A DNA stretch of 64,000 nt from Diadophis punctatus similis (GCA_023053685.1 JALIGW010000016.1:3772501-3836500), one strand, 5' to 3'. Positions 46,598-57,803 are shown, counted from the stretch's first letter. Notes: a model not told the origin generated them from the letters alone. Program-made: numbers and translations.

Positions 46598-46805
46598 TGT
46601 GCCATCAAGTTGTTGTCAACCCTTAGGGACCACCTAAGTTTTCTCCATGATGATGTACCCTTAACCTAGTCCTTCCGCCCTTCCAATGGCATTGGAGTCT
46701 TTTCCAGAGAGCTGAGTCTTTATATAATGTGTCCAAAGTAGGATAATTTAAGTATTGACACAGATGCCTCAGGTGAGAACACTGGGTTGATTTGTTTAGT
46801 TAGTT
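46598..46805 (-). mobile_element. BovB (RTE) LINE fragment with internal deletion
   Basis: Plus strand GTTGTTGTCAACCCTTAGGG, then TTTTCTCCATGATGATGTAC, CTTCCAATGGCAT, GAGCTGAGTCTTTATATAAT, GTGTCCAAAGTAGGATAATT and AGGTGAGAACACTGGGTTGA match the familiar reverse-strand order of BovB (from memory). A segment between the CTTCCAATGGCAT and GAGAGCTGAG parts is missing. Confidence 0.8.
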
Positions 46806-46833
46806 TGGAAATCATTCTGAACTCAGAAAAAGA

Positions 46834-46890
<57 letters not shown>
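46834..46890. repeat. (GAT)19 microsatellite
   Basis: Pure GAT units. Confidence 0.98.
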
Positions 46891-46891
<1 letters not shown>

Positions 46892-48004
46892 GGATTCTCC
46901 CTTATACTGAAACTAGGAGACCTGTGTGAAAGCACATTTCAAACCTGAGCAAATGACTATTTCTCAGACTCCATTCTTAGTCTCTTCAGCATTAGATAGG
47001 CACTCGTAAAAGTAATGTAATGCATAAGACAATGATATAGCTATATGTAGCTGTATCAAGGAAAATCCCATTAATTTCAATGAAATGATTCATAGTTTGT
47101 TATTTATTTATAAGTTGGAAACAATCAACCTGTTCCTAGTTGAGAGCTGGTCTTCTGTATTCTTAACACTGTTACATAGAAATTATTCACATAAACCTAA
47201 AAGAAAACAACTGAATTCAAGCATTTTGCTTAAGCAGATCAGTTAAAGATTAGTGGCTCATACAGCATGCTAAGTTGATTAGTTTTATATTAGCCTGTAT
47301 GCATATTGTTCAATGTGTTGTTTGACCTCAGTTTAATTGGGTTATGCTTTAATGTAGTTGGTCTTTTCAAATCTAGAAGATAATTGAATCTGATAACTGT
47401 GTTATGCACAGTTGTGTGCATTTAGCCAACACTGTAGAAAATCAGAAGTGCAACGCAATTGTCATTACTGAGATGAGGAGTTGATGCATAAAAGAACTGC
47501 TCCGAAACTTGCGAGCTTTTATCAGACACTCAAGTTGTCCAGGGATATGAATTATCACAGCATTAGTAGCAGTAGGAAGCAGAATAATAACAGCAACATT
47601 TCTATATTACTTTGCAAGCATTATTTCAAGAAGCCTTGTTTGCCATCATTCTCTTAAATCAGAATATATTATTATCTTCATTCAGCAGATGGTGGTAGGT
47701 ACCTCAACTCACAGCTGTGGCTTCCCTAAGGTCACCTAGCTAAGATGACATTTAAACTGGAGACTTTGACATATCAGCTCCAGCGTTTGCATTCATCCCC
47801 TTCTTATGGAATTTAGCTGTGGACTATGTTCTTATTTGAATCCCAATTGAAACCAAGGGTCCAAACAGCAATTGGGGAAAAGAGAACATACTCTGAGAAT
47901 GAATTAAGCAGCATGCAAGTTTTTAGCATCGGAGAGCTAACTCACTGCCTTGTTGCCAAAAATTCACTCTTAGCTTCACATTCAAGAATTCCTTTCTTTC
48001 ATCC
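46891..48004. other. AT-rich unique DNA, nothing recognised
   Basis: No feature supported. Confidence 0.5.
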
Positions 48005-48058
48005 CTTACCAGCTTCCAGCTTCTAAACATCCCAGTTTAGAAGCTGGAAGGTGGTAAG
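48005..48058. repeat. 23-bp hairpin
   Basis: Arms 48005-48027 and 48036-48058 pair at 22 of 23 positions around an 8-base loop (CATCCCAG). No TIR family seen elsewhere in the window matches it. Confidence 0.9.
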
Positions 48059-48784
48059 AGAGACGTTTGCTGCTGCTGCTACTGGGAGCCACAATCCTTT
48101 TGTGCTCTGCTAATGTCTCTAGAGGGTTAGCAGTGCATCACAGCCCACATTCTTTCTGCTCCATAATCTTTCAGATGACACACATTTCCTCATCTAAGGA
48201 AATCTCTCTGCGTACATGCGCACACACACACGCACACACACACACACAGTCATGAATTATTTGAAAGCATGCCTTTGGACAAGTCCCTAATACAGCAGCC
48301 TCAGTTCTCCATGGGGAAAAAAAAAGTGAAACCCATTTTAACAAAAGACAGTTGTCTAAGATCACCAACCAATGTGCTCGTGGCACTTATTGTCTGCAAA
48401 CAAAAGAGGCTTTCCAAAACCACTACCCATCCTTTGGACGGGTCAGGCTTTCATCGTCCCTAACAGGAGACTAAAAACCTCCATCCCTTTTGAAGGGAGC
48501 CCAATTGGGAGGGGCATGTAGGAATCCTAAAACTTGCAAGGGGACACTCAGTGCGCAACACCCTCAAGTTCCCATCCTGTGGAGAGTCTACCCTCATCCT
48601 GAACCGTCCATTAACATCTCCTCTTTATCAACGCGGACCGGACCCCACGACGGTCTTAATCTCTCCCCACTCGCCCCCCCCAACCTCCTCCTTAGAAAGA
48701 TGCCGCTCAGCAAATCTTCCCTTTCCATTCAATCGCACCTTGTGACAATATTGATAACTGTGCCTTGTGCCCAGCAGTAAGGCT
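48059..48784. other. unique DNA with a (CA)n run
   Basis: CA/CGCA run at about 48218-48249. GC content rises after 48600 on the approach to the CpG-rich block. No coding signal recognised. Confidence 0.55.
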
Positions 48785-49208
48785 CAATAAGAGTCCTTTG
48801 GAGTTGGGCGGCATATAAAATTAATAAAATTAATAAAATAAAGCAGGAAGAAGCAATAAGAGTCCTTTGGAGTTGGGCGGCATATAAAATTAATAAAATA
48901 AATAAAATAAAGCAGAAAGAAGCAATAAGAGTCCTTTGGAGTTGGGCGGCATATAAATTTAATAAAATAAATAAATAAAATAAAGCAGAAAGAAGCAGTA
49001 AGAGTCCTTTGGAGTTGGGCGGCATATAAATTTAATAAAATAAATAAATAAAATAAAGCAGAAAGAAACAATAAGAGTCCTTTGGAGTAGGGCAGCATAT
49101 AAATTTAATAAAATAAATAAAATAAAGCAGAAAAAAGCAATAAGAGTCCTTTGGAGTTGGGCGGCATATAAATTTAATTAAATAAATAAATAAATAAATA
49201 AATAAAAT
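48785..49208 (+). repeat. six-copy tandem array of a LINE/SINE 3' end
   Basis: Unit GAGTCCTTTGGAGTTGGGCG followed by GCATATAAA and an A/T tail starts at 48791, 48860, 48929, 49002, 49075 and 49144, so the period is 69 to 73 bp. GGGCGGCATATAAATTTAAT is a typical L2-like retroposon 3' end, so a single 3' tail was amplified in tandem. Minus-strand frames rich in Leu/Phe/Tyr come from this array. Confidence 0.95.
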
Positions 49209-49283
49209 CGAGTAGAGAGAGGCGCGGATCCAGCCTTTGCAAGACGGAGAGAAGAGGTGGGAGAGAGGACAGTCCGCCGACAC

Positions 49284-49318
49284 ACGTGTGTGTGTGTGTG
49301 TGTGTGTGAGTGTGTGTA

Positions 49319-49400
<82 letters not shown>
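49284..49400. repeat. (GT)n(GA)n microsatellite
   Basis: GT run of about 90 bp with a few interruptions, followed by a 20-bp GA run, at the left edge of the CpG-rich block. Confidence 0.97.
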
Positions 49401-49402
<2 letters not shown>

Positions 49403-50350
49403 TTTCTATCCCACCACAACGACATGCGAGGAAAGCCTCGGAGAGGGACCGTCTCGGCGAAGGAAAAGTGCGGGTTGATTCTCGCGGGAAGCGCAAATGC
49501 GCCTGCAAAAACCAGGCGCGACATTGTTTGGGTTCCGTCCGCGGTTTGAGACGCCTGCCCCGTTGCTTCGATCTCGGGCTACTCTTGGAAGAAACCGAGG
49601 GCGCGCTTCAGAGTTCTCCGAGAGCAGGTGACCGGGAAGGGAGGGGAAACATATCCCGCGGGGCTTAAAAACTTGCGCAGGAGGAAATCAGCTTCGAAGG
49701 CACGGGGAGGGAATGGCGATCCTCGCACCTTTGGCTGCCAAGCTGCTCCCCAAGCCCCGACCCGCCGCGGCCCCTTCCCCGCCCTCCCAAGTGACTCCCT
49801 CTTCCCACCAAAGTCTGCTCCGTCGCCCGTCTGCGAAGTCACTCCCTGCCCCCAGAAGATGCTGCGGGGAGATCCGGCGTTGGTACCCAGCGGGCAGGAG
49901 GGGCACCTACCTGGCTTGGCGCGATGGAGACCCCCGTCCGGTCCTGGGCCTCCCCTCGGCAGGACAAAGAGCAGTCCCCCCACTCGCGCCTTGTCCCACT
50001 CCTCGCGCGCCCAGTCGTGTGGCGCCTCTTCCGGAGCTTTCTATCCGCCTCTGAAGGGATGGCAGCGCCGGTAGAAAAAGGGGGAGCCGCGCGCAATGGG
50101 AAGGAGAGGGATATGCGCGGCGCGGGGAGCGCCCACCCAACGGCGTCCGCCGCTCCCGCCAAGCGCCTCGGCTCGACCTATTCTACTGTTCCCACTGCGG
50201 CGGGCTTTAAAAAAAAAGAAAAAGTGAGCTCTGGTGCCCTCTGCCGGCGAGCAGGGAAATGGTGGCCCCCGCTATAGAAACGCGGTCGCTCGAACTTAAC
50301 GAGAGGCGGATTCTAGCCCCGAATTCAGAAAGCGCAATAAAAAGAGGTAA
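49401..50350. promoter_or_regulatory. CpG-island-like block, possible promoter and first exon
   Basis: About 950 bp with far more CG dinucleotides and higher GC than any non-transposon stretch of the window, and without TIRs or target duplications. On the minus strand GCCAAGCCAG/GTAGGTGCCC at 49911/49910 is a good splice donor after a GC-rich stretch. On the plus strand AAAGAG/GTAAGG at 50346/50347 and GAGCAG/GTGACC at 49626/49627 are weaker donors. Open frames exist on both strands (for example plus 49628-50074, minus 49839-50162), but none resembles a protein I know and none looks favoured over the others. The simplest reading is the promoter and 5' untranslated exon of an unidentified gene, strand uncertain, with minus slightly preferred. 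No downstream coding exon was found in the window. Confidence 0.6.
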
Positions 50351-51029
50351 GGATGGCTGCCCTCTGGGTGCCCCGAGACCAAGAGCATATTTTTTAAAAA
50401 AGGGGTGGGAGGGTCCATACTCCGAATTGAACCACTTACTGTCTCTTTTGGGTGCTTGATTAGTTGCTATAGTAGCAAAACGTTGGGGTTTCTCAAAATA
50501 TTTCAGTCCTGGACGATATTTCAAGGCATTTTGAAAAGGGAATTCCTGACATACTTTAGGAAGCCTTGTCCGGAGGCTACCTTGGAAATCTCTCCTTCGG
50601 TTCTAAGAATCTGGGAGGGAGGGCTGGATGCAATGCTTGGTGCTGGGATCCTAATTCATGCATCTCCAGGAGTGGTGGTGCCAGGGAGATGGCAGTTTCT
50701 AAATTAGACAGACGGGCAGACAGACAGGTGTATATTCAGGCTGTGCTGTCATGAAAGCTGTCATATAACTTATAACTTGATTCCACTCCTCTGTCAGTTA
50801 TGATCAAGGAACTTGATCTGAAAAGAAGTCACCTGAGCCCAGGTACTGTGGATCCCACCTTAAAACACTTTGGAAGATCAAGTAGTTCCTTGGCTTAGGC
50901 TGACTTCATAGGATCTAACCAACGTTGGATTCAATCAAGGTTTCACTCTCTTGGGATACTTAAGAGATAAAGAAATAATACAGATAGAAAACAATCAAAA
51001 TTTGGCACTTGGCAATCGGCATGTATTTA
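50351..51029. other. unique DNA right of the CpG block
   Basis: No feature supported. Confidence 0.5.
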
Positions 51030-51200
51030 CAATTTGGCTCATATTGGGATTGGGTCATAGTGACTTTCCCTGGCTTCAGGAAAGCTGGATTTGCTTAATA
51101 ATCATGTGATTCACTTAACAATTATGATGATTCCCTTAACCCCATTTTAGCCACAGAAATTCTGGCTCCATTGTGTTTGTAAGTTATGTGTAATTTTTTA
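51030..51200. mobile_element. decayed 'CAGGTAG' family fragment
   Basis: GATTCACTTAACAATTATG, CCCCATTTTAGCCACAGAAA and GTTTGTAAGTTATG follow the order of the 3' half of 6695-7078 with many substitutions. Termini not found. Confidence 0.55.
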
Positions 51201-51214
51201 GAGCTTACCAGTAG

Positions 51215-51480
51215 ATAGATATAAATTATTACATGCCCTTCTCTATGGCAAATATAATAAAACATCTATACATGAAAGACTATGTCTGTGCGATTCTAGA
51301 GAAATAGAAACAGCCAAATATATCCTGCTTTATTGCAATTACTACAGAGATTTCCAAAAGTACCATATAGCATCAATCCTCTAACAATCCCCAAGAAAAA
51401 ACAAAGCAAAGCAATTATGATCAGTCATCAACCACGACATAACAAGGAGAGTTGCCACCTACTCGTGGGTGGCACATCAG
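51215..51480 (+). mobile_element. LINE ORF2 C-terminal zinc-knuckle remnant
   Basis: One frame reads LCLCDSREIETAKYILLYCN then YYRDFQ, the C-x-C...ET...Y...C arrangement found after the RT domain in several LINE clades. It stops soon after. The clade is not resolved. Confidence 0.6.
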
Positions 51481-51569
51481 CTCAGCTAGTTTGAATTTTG
51501 CTCTGTAGGTTATATTTATTTTTCTGATTATGTGATTGTCACGAAAGATTTTGATTTGATTTTGGGAGG

Positions 51570-51875
51570 CTTGCATGGTATGCAACATGCAACAGAGTGG
51601 TCAATGACTGGAATGCACTACCTGACTCTGTAGTTTCCTCCCCAAAACTTTAACCTTAGACTGTCTACCGTTGACCTCACCCCATTCCTAAGAGGTCCGT
51701 AAGGGGTGTGCATAAGCACACCTGCATGCCTACCGTCCCTGTCCTAACGCCCCCACGTATTTGTAAAATATCATGTACTCATAACCATGCTTTTACTTCT
51801 CATGTATCATGTTTATACTTTGTCTGTAAACATATACATGTTTGACAAAATAAATAAATAAATAAAATAAATAAA
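51570..51875 (+). mobile_element. LINE 3' end (L2/CR1-like), ORF end and 3' UTR
   Basis: RVVNDWNALPDSVVSS followed by a LTLDCLPLT stretch resembles the last residues of L2/CR1-type ORF2. The 3' UTR ends TTTGACAAAATAAATAAATA. Confidence 0.65.
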
Positions 51876-52042
51876 ATATCCATTTTCCAGAAGCAAATTG
51901 ATAGTTGCTTCCTGTCTCTCTTTCTAGTTTTTCTCCAGCGGTGCCTCTGTGAATTCTTTCTGGGAAGCAGGAAATGCATCAGAACGAAGTCTGCAGCTCT
52001 TCCCTGTTTCTCCCCATGGCAATCACAAGCTTTCTTCTAGCT

Positions 52043-52172
52043 CAGTGTTTCCCAACCTTGGCAACTTGAAGATATCTGGACTTCAACTCCCAGAATTCCC
52101 CAGCCAGCTGGCTGGGGAATTCTGGGAGTTGAAGTCCAGATATCTTCAAGTTGCCAAGGTTGGGAAACACTG
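52043..52172. mobile_element. 130-bp palindromic hAT MITE
   Basis: Same family as 20340-20475 with a shorter centre (CCAGCCAGCTGGCTGG). The flanks match 7 of 8 (TTCTAGCT / CTCTAGCT) if one extra T is allowed at the right end. Confidence 0.92.
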
Positions 52173-52478
52173 TCTCTAGCTAAAGATGAACAGAGATCCT
52201 TGGTTTTATTTTCTAATTAAAAGAATCGTTTAGCACTAAAGAGTAAACTCAGATGCCTCAAGGAGTCGACAAGGGCCAAGGGAGCTTCCCCTGACACTTG
52301 GTAGTGCCTAACTCCTGCCCTATGGGAAAATCCAATCCCCACATATCCTGCTTTGGTCACCTCCCTTCTGTCTCAAACACTTCAGGATTTAGAATTCATT
52401 TTAAAAAATAGTACCATGTGTATTCCAGTGAATTCTCTACATTGCTGATCGATGCTGATAATTTCTATGGCATTATTG

Positions 52479-52844
52479 CAGGGGTGTCAAACTCAATTTC
52501 ATTGAGGGCCGCATCAGGGTTGTGTTTGACCTCAGGGGGATGGGGGGCGTGGCCAGGGTGGGTGTGGCTAGCTTGACGTCACTCGTGTCAGGGGCGCCTG
52601 TGGAGGCTCTCGAGTGTTCTGCCAGCGAAAGTGGCCTCCCAATCCCTCTGCCAGCAAAAACGGAGCTGCGGCCCTCCCAAGCTCTGTTTTCGCTGGCAGA
52701 GGGTTGCAGGAGGCCGTCCCAGCCGAAAACGGAGATTGGGAGGCTATTTTCACTGGCAGAGGAACCACGGGCTGGTCCTTCACTGTTTCCATGGTGGCCC
52801 CGCGGGCCAGATCCAGCCCGTGGGCCTTGAGTTTGACACCCCTG
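52479..52844. mobile_element. hAT element, 'GGTGTCAAACTC' family, 366 bp
   Basis: Left CAGGGGTGTCAAACTC, right GAGTTTGACACCCCTG; duplication CATTATTG / TGTTATTG, 6 of 8. The interior is related to 27518-27890 (TTTTCGCTGGCAGAGGGTTG and similar). Confidence 0.88.
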
Positions 52845-52852
52845 TGTTATTG

Positions 52853-53828
52853 TAGTTTGTTGTATAATATTTTTCTTAGAAATATCTCTATATAAATAAC
52901 GCAAACGATGTTTGCCACTAAAATGGCAACGAACAAAGGAATGAACCCATATGTAGGAAGAAAGCAAAATTATCACACATTCACATGTGGCTAAGCTGTG
53001 CTCACAGCAATGCAAAGAGGGCTTAGCACAAGGAGAGTGAGCTTGGAGGTCAATCATGGCAATGCCTCAGCCGTGTGCTTAAAGCCCTTCCTTTGATCTC
53101 CTCCTCTTCGCCAGCCCTGTCACCACAAAAGCATTAAAAGTCTAGCTGTGGGATGCTCTAGACAAAATGTGAACACGGCAGCAACATTACCAGCTGAGAA
53201 ATGAAGCGAATTCTGTGCAATCGAAAAGTGGCTTCTAATATTTCAAGGAGTTTGGAGCATTTAAAGGGGGTTTGGAATTTATTTATTTTTTTTTAAAGAA
53301 AGAAAACTGAGAATCTCAACAACTATTGCTGCTGATACTACTTACGGTAATTGTATACTGTACCTTTTTTCTTGTAAAATTCAGTGGAAGTGCAGAATGG
53401 GCCTTTGCTTTTGTTTTATTAAACTCCAGGAAATAAATGCTGAAAGCTAAGCCGCTTTATCCTTTTACTGATACTGTATATTTAAAGAATTTTGGTTTTG
53501 GCCACAGTACTAATTTCCTTATCATTTGCGAGAATTGCTTTTTAGTTTCTTTGAACTATCACACCTTTTGCAAGATTCAGCAGGTCCACTGGGTAGGAAT
53601 CTTGTCTCGGAGCAAGCTGTGGCTCTCAAACGTGTCCCAGCAGAGTTGGCAGATATCTTCTGTCCAACTGGGATATTGCCTAGGTAACAAAAGCATCTGT
53701 TTAAGCCACCCAGCATCCCAGTCATTAATCTTTAGCCTGTGGCAGGAGAATTAACCCGCCCCGAAAACAGCAATGAATTTTTAATGAGGGCAAAGAGTCT
53801 TGCCCACTCCTTTTTGCTAAATGGGATC
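52853..53828. other. unique DNA, nothing recognised
   Basis: No feature supported. Confidence 0.5.
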
Positions 53829-53836
53829 TCTATCAC

Positions 53837-54389
53837 CAGTGGTGGGTTCCTACCAGTGCGGTCCACTCTATAGCACCGGTAGCAGCACGCTGGCGATGTC
53901 ACAGTACCGGTGCAGTCGGTTGCTGGTGCCTAGGCGCCGCCATTTTTTTTTTTTTTAAATTACATTTTTTAAAAAAAATTCTTCTGCGCATGCCCAGAAG
54001 CCGAGCTTCCAGCACTGCGCATGCGCTGCCTTCATACCTCACAGTGAGTCCAAGCAGGGGAGGATGGCTGAGGGAGCGCGTGAGATGCTGAAAGAACGGG
54101 CGGCAGGAGCTATCTCCATTCCCCTCCCTTCAGCAGTCCGAGAAGCCACGAATGTGCAGTGATGATCCTAGGCATTTTCGCACGTTTGAGGCTTCTCGAG
54201 CTGCTGAGGGGAGGGGGAACGGGCAGCAGGACCTATCTCAGTTCCCCTCCCTTCAGCAGTCCAAGAAGCCACGCCCACCCGGTCACATGGCCGGCAAGCC
54301 ACGCCCACCTGGTCACATGGCCGGCAAGACACCCACAAAATAAGCCACGCCCACAGAGTGGTAGTAAAAAAATTAGGAACACGCCCCTG
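53837..54389. mobile_element. hAT element, long 'GGTGGGTTCC' family, 553 bp
   Basis: Left CAGTGGTGGGTTCCTACC, right GGAACACGCCCCTG; perfect duplication TCTATCAC at 53829-53836 and 54390-54397. It carries AGGATGGCTGAGGGAGCGCG and AAAGAACGGGCGGCAGGA, shared with 57288-57795, and a tandem CACGCCCACCYGGTCACATGG unit. CTGCGCATGCGCTG lies at 54015-54028. Confidence 0.93.
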
Positions 54390-54397
54390 TCTATCAC

Positions 54398-54559
54398 AAT
54401 CCCCTCCCTTCGCTGGATCCGAACTCAGAGAGTGGGGATTGCCAAAAAAAACCATCCCAAAATACCAAATCGAAGATTTCTGGAAGCAGCCCTTCTCGCC
54501 TTTGATTAGAGTCACTTCTTCCTCGTAGCATTTTCATGGTGGAGAGTTTGACTGTTTTT
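54398..54559. other. short unique spacer
   Basis: Nothing recognised. Confidence 0.5.
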
Positions 54560-54858
54560 GGATCCGTTCGAATCCCTAGCGCCCGGAAACGGAGTGAGCT
54601 CCCGTTACTTGTCCCAGCTTCTGCCAACCTAGCAGTTTGCAAGCACGTAAAAAATGCAAGTAGAAAAATAGGGACCATCTTTGGTGGGAAGGTGACAGCG
54701 TTCCGTGCGCCTTTGGCGTTTAGTCATGCCAACCACATGACCACGGAGACTTCATCAGATGTCATCTTCGGCTTAGAAATGGAGATGAGCACCGTCCCCT
54801 AGAGTCAGGAACAACCAGCACGTATGTGCGAGGGGAACCTTTACCTTTACCTTTAATG
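54560..54858 (+). mobile_element. tRNA-derived SINE family C, 5'-truncated
   Basis: Starts at the B box (GTTCGAATCC), then GGAGTGAGCTCCCGTTACTT, AAATGCAAGTAGAAAAATAG, TTTGGTGGGAAGGTGACAGC, ATGACCACGGAGACTTCATC and AGATGAGCACCGTCCCCTAG, ending in CCTTTACCTTTACCTTT. The second copy starts at 63772 and has the full tRNA-like head. Confidence 0.9.
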
Positions 54859-55275
54859 CTGCTTTGCACTTTGGAGAGCAATTAGTGCACTGTTCACACT
54901 TGATCAAACACAGTGCAAATGCAGGGGAGTGCACGAAGGCAACAGCCCCTTACTACCACCCAAAGCCCAAGGATGATTCAGATGTTTTATATCAAGATTG
55001 TACTCAAAATATATTCACTGTGGAACATTGAATAAAAACTTGGAGCTGATGGAAAGTCAGGGAAACTGACTCAGGGCTCCAGAAATAGATGAATCTGATC
55101 TGGAAACAGAAAAACAAAATCCCCTTTTTCTGTCAACATGGGGGGAAAATTAAAAATGTTTGCAATTTTCTGTGACTCTGAAATCTGTGGGAATGCTAAA
55201 TCTGAAATTGCTCTTAAAATGCATGCATTTTTAAAGCACTTGTAAGTTTTTGCCTATTACTTATTGGGACAGAAT
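54859..55275. other. unique DNA, nothing recognised
   Basis: No feature supported. Confidence 0.5.
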
Positions 55276-55562
55276 GTGATGTGTTTGTTTGTTTGTTTGT
55301 TTGTTTGTTTATTTATTTATTTATTTGTGAGATTTATATACCGCCTCACAGTGCAAGCACTCTCTAAGCGGTTTACACCAGTAAGCAATGTATATATTTA
55401 TATTGCCCCCATCAATCTTTGGTCCTCATTTTACCTACCTCGGAAGGATGGAAGGCTGAGTCAACCTTGAGCCGGTGAGATCTGAACCGCTGACCTGCGG
55501 ATCACAGTCAGCTAAAGTGGCCTGCAGTACCCCACTCTAACCGCTGCGCCACCTCGGCTCAT
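55276..55562 (-). mobile_element. tRNA-derived SINE family A, subfamily with (AAAT/AAAC)n tail
   Basis: Reading the minus strand: GAGCCGAGGTGGCGCAGCGG head, a B-box-like GGTTCAGATCTC, GGTTGACTCAGCCTTCCATC, GTAAACCGCTTAGAGAGTGC and GAGGCGGTATATAAATCTC, then a tail of AAAT and AAAC units (55276-55326). It differs from the 1190-type copies in the tail and in an insertion before the GTAAACCGC block. Confidence 0.88.
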
Positions 55563-55886
55563 AGTGCTATTGTATTCGCATGAATTGCAAACCCTACAAT
55601 AGGAAAATCCATGCCAAAGTTTAGACTGAGTGGGAGGAGGATGAAATATTTTTGCTGTCTTTTTGGAATTGGGCAATGGCATCATTCTTCCTAGCAGGCC
55701 AGACTCAGTTATCGAAATTTAATCAGTACCAGATCTTGTGATCAGAATAAATTCACATCTACCCCCATTCCACCCCAGGTAAATAAAAATCTGTTCCAAA
55801 TAACTTTTTGGACTTACATGCAGGCTTTGTCTGAATCTATTATCCATCCATAATAATTGAAGATGAACAGCAAGAGACAGAGAATA
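55563..55886. other. unique DNA, nothing recognised
   Basis: No feature supported. Confidence 0.5.
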
Positions 55887-55894
55887 TGCTAGAG

Positions 55895-56203
55895 CAGCGG
55901 TTCCCAACCTGGGGGTCGGGACCCCTTTGGGGGTCGAATGACCATTTCCCAGGGGTCGCCCCGGCATCCTCAGCTCCCCCCCCCACTGCCACAAGCCTGG
56001 CCATATCGCGCCCCACAACCCGCGCCCCCACCCCGCTCCACCCCACTGCCGCCATTAGGGTTATTTTACCGTCTGTGCATGCACAGCACGCTTTGCGCAT
56101 GCGCAGAGGGTAAAAGAACCCAAATGGTGGCGGCGGGGTGGGTCACGGTGGGGGCGCGGGGGCGGGGCATGGGTCGCGGCATTAGGAAGGTTGGGAACCA
56201 CTG
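55895..56203. mobile_element. SPIN-like non-autonomous hAT element, 309 bp
   Basis: Left end CAGCGGTTCCCAACCTGGGG then GTCGGGACCCCTTTGGGGGT, right end AGGTTGGGAACCACTG; perfect duplication TGCTAGAG at 55887-55894 and 56204-56211. The first 65 bp resemble the SPIN/OposCharlie type of hAT elements as I remember them. The interior is a palindrome carrying CTGTGCATGCACAG and TTGCGCATGCGCAG with TTATTTTACC / GGTAAAAGAA arms. Confidence 0.85.
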
Positions 56204-56211
56204 TGCTAGAG

Positions 56212-57279
56212 GAAAAGAATAGGGGTGCCAGACCCAAAAACCTTTACTGATGGAACGGTTCAAAGGGAATTGGGGTTGGGAATTAATTTCAAAGCACAAA
56301 TCTTCCCTTTAAACAGTTAGTTGCTGATGTTTTTCAGATGCTGATTGCACTAAGCCCAGGACTGGGTAAGAATGTCAGGTAAAGGTGAAAACCAATGAAG
56401 GAAAACAAAAAGCATTTGGGATAAAGGTCTAAATTTAACTTCTGATTCATCGTAATTACTGGAAATTCCTAGCTAAGATTTCTTATTTATCTCAGTGAGA
56501 TGTCACAACAAATGAATGTAAAATGTAACATAGATGTGATGCACACAACAGGTAAGTGGCAATGAGTCTTTTCGTGGTCCTGATTAGAATACAAATTAAT
56601 ATGTACCAATGCTGATTCTTGCAATGTAACGTCTTGCTGGGAACTCAGTTTCAGAGAAATTGAAAAGCAAGGACAGACTTTGGAAATGCCTCTCAGCAAG
56701 TGCAGTGCGCATTCCTCAGCTGAGCTTCCAGATCACACAGAGTTGATTTCAGAGCTACATAACCTGCATGTCACCTCTGAAGCTGTTTTTGCAGCCTATG
56801 TTGGATTCCACCTGTCTTCTTCTTCTCCAGAAGTTTGCCAGGGAGGCAATTAGCGAGTGGTAGGAAGCAGTCTGTACAGCTCAGTTTGCTGAGCCTTCTT
56901 ACAAAGGAGGAGTAAGCTATATCCCACTCTGCTCATATTACCTTTGTGCATTTGGGTTTTTAGAGAAGGGAGATTAAGTGTATATGTGTTCAGGTGACAT
57001 GGAACTCATAGGGTGACTTTGGGCCAGTTCCTCTCGGGCCCAGAGTTGTTGGGTTGAAAATAATGGAGGGGAGAGATATAATGGATTGTGGGAATTATCT
57101 TGGGAGACAGGGGGAAGAGCCATAGCCAGGGGAACAGTCAGATAAAAGGCAGCTGAGCCCACAGAAGAAATGGGGCTGTCAGAAGGAAACACCCTCCCCC
57201 TCTGCTTCTTGAACTGTAAATGTGACAGGAGAGTATCTGTTAATGTAACCTTACAACAAAGCAGAATTAGTTTATCTGG
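56212..57279. other. unique DNA, nothing recognised
   Basis: No feature supported. Confidence 0.5.
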
Positions 57280-57287
57280 GTGTGGTT

Positions 57288-57795
57288 CAGTGGTGGGTTC
57301 CTACCGGTGCGGTCCACTCTATAGCACCGGTAGCGGCCCGCTGGTGACGTCACAGTACCGGTGCGGTCGGTTGCCGGTGCCTGGGCACCGCCATTAAAAA
57401 ATATTTTTTTAAAAAAAAATTCACAATTTTCTTCTGTGCATGCCCAGAAGCCGAGCTTCTGGCACTGCGCATACGCTGCCTTCCTACCCCACAGTGAGTC
57501 CAAGCAGGGGAGGATGGCTGAGGGAGCGCGTGAGATGCTGAAAGAACGGGCGGCAGGATCATCGAATGGGGAGAAGCATTCAGGCCGGACTGAGCCTCCT
57601 AGAAGAACCGCTGCCGCGGTCTTGCTGCTCCCGCTGCGGGGGGCTGCGTTGCGGGTGGGCAATGCCCCCCACTTCTCCAGCCGCTGCCAAGCTCCCGAGG
57701 CCCACGCCCACCCGGTCACATGGCTGGCAAGCCACACCCACAAAATAAGCCACACCCACAGAGTGGTAGTAAAAAAAATTAGGGACCCGCCCCTG
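57288..57795. mobile_element. hAT element, long 'GGTGGGTTCC' family, 508 bp
   Basis: Left CAGTGGTGGGTTCCTACC, right GGGACCCGCCCCTG; perfect duplication GTGTGGTT at 57280-57287 and 57796-57803. The first 260 bp are close to 53837 (about nine in ten bases by eye); the centre differs, with an inserted GCCGCGGTCTTGCTGCTCCC region. Confidence 0.93.
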
Positions 57796-57803
57796 GTGTG
57801 GTT

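Noticed and set aside
48785..49208. CRISPR-like spaced repeats
   Set aside because: The spacing comes from A/T tail slippage, not unique spacers; the repeated unit is a eukaryotic retroposon end.
48784..49508. Leu/Phe-rich and Thr/His-repeat minus frames
   Set aside because: Produced by the tandem retroposon-tail array and the GT repeat.
49628..50162. Pro/Arg-rich frames in the CpG block as a protein-coding first exon
   Set aside because: Several frames on both strands are equally open because of GC content; none matches a known protein, so only a regulatory call is made.
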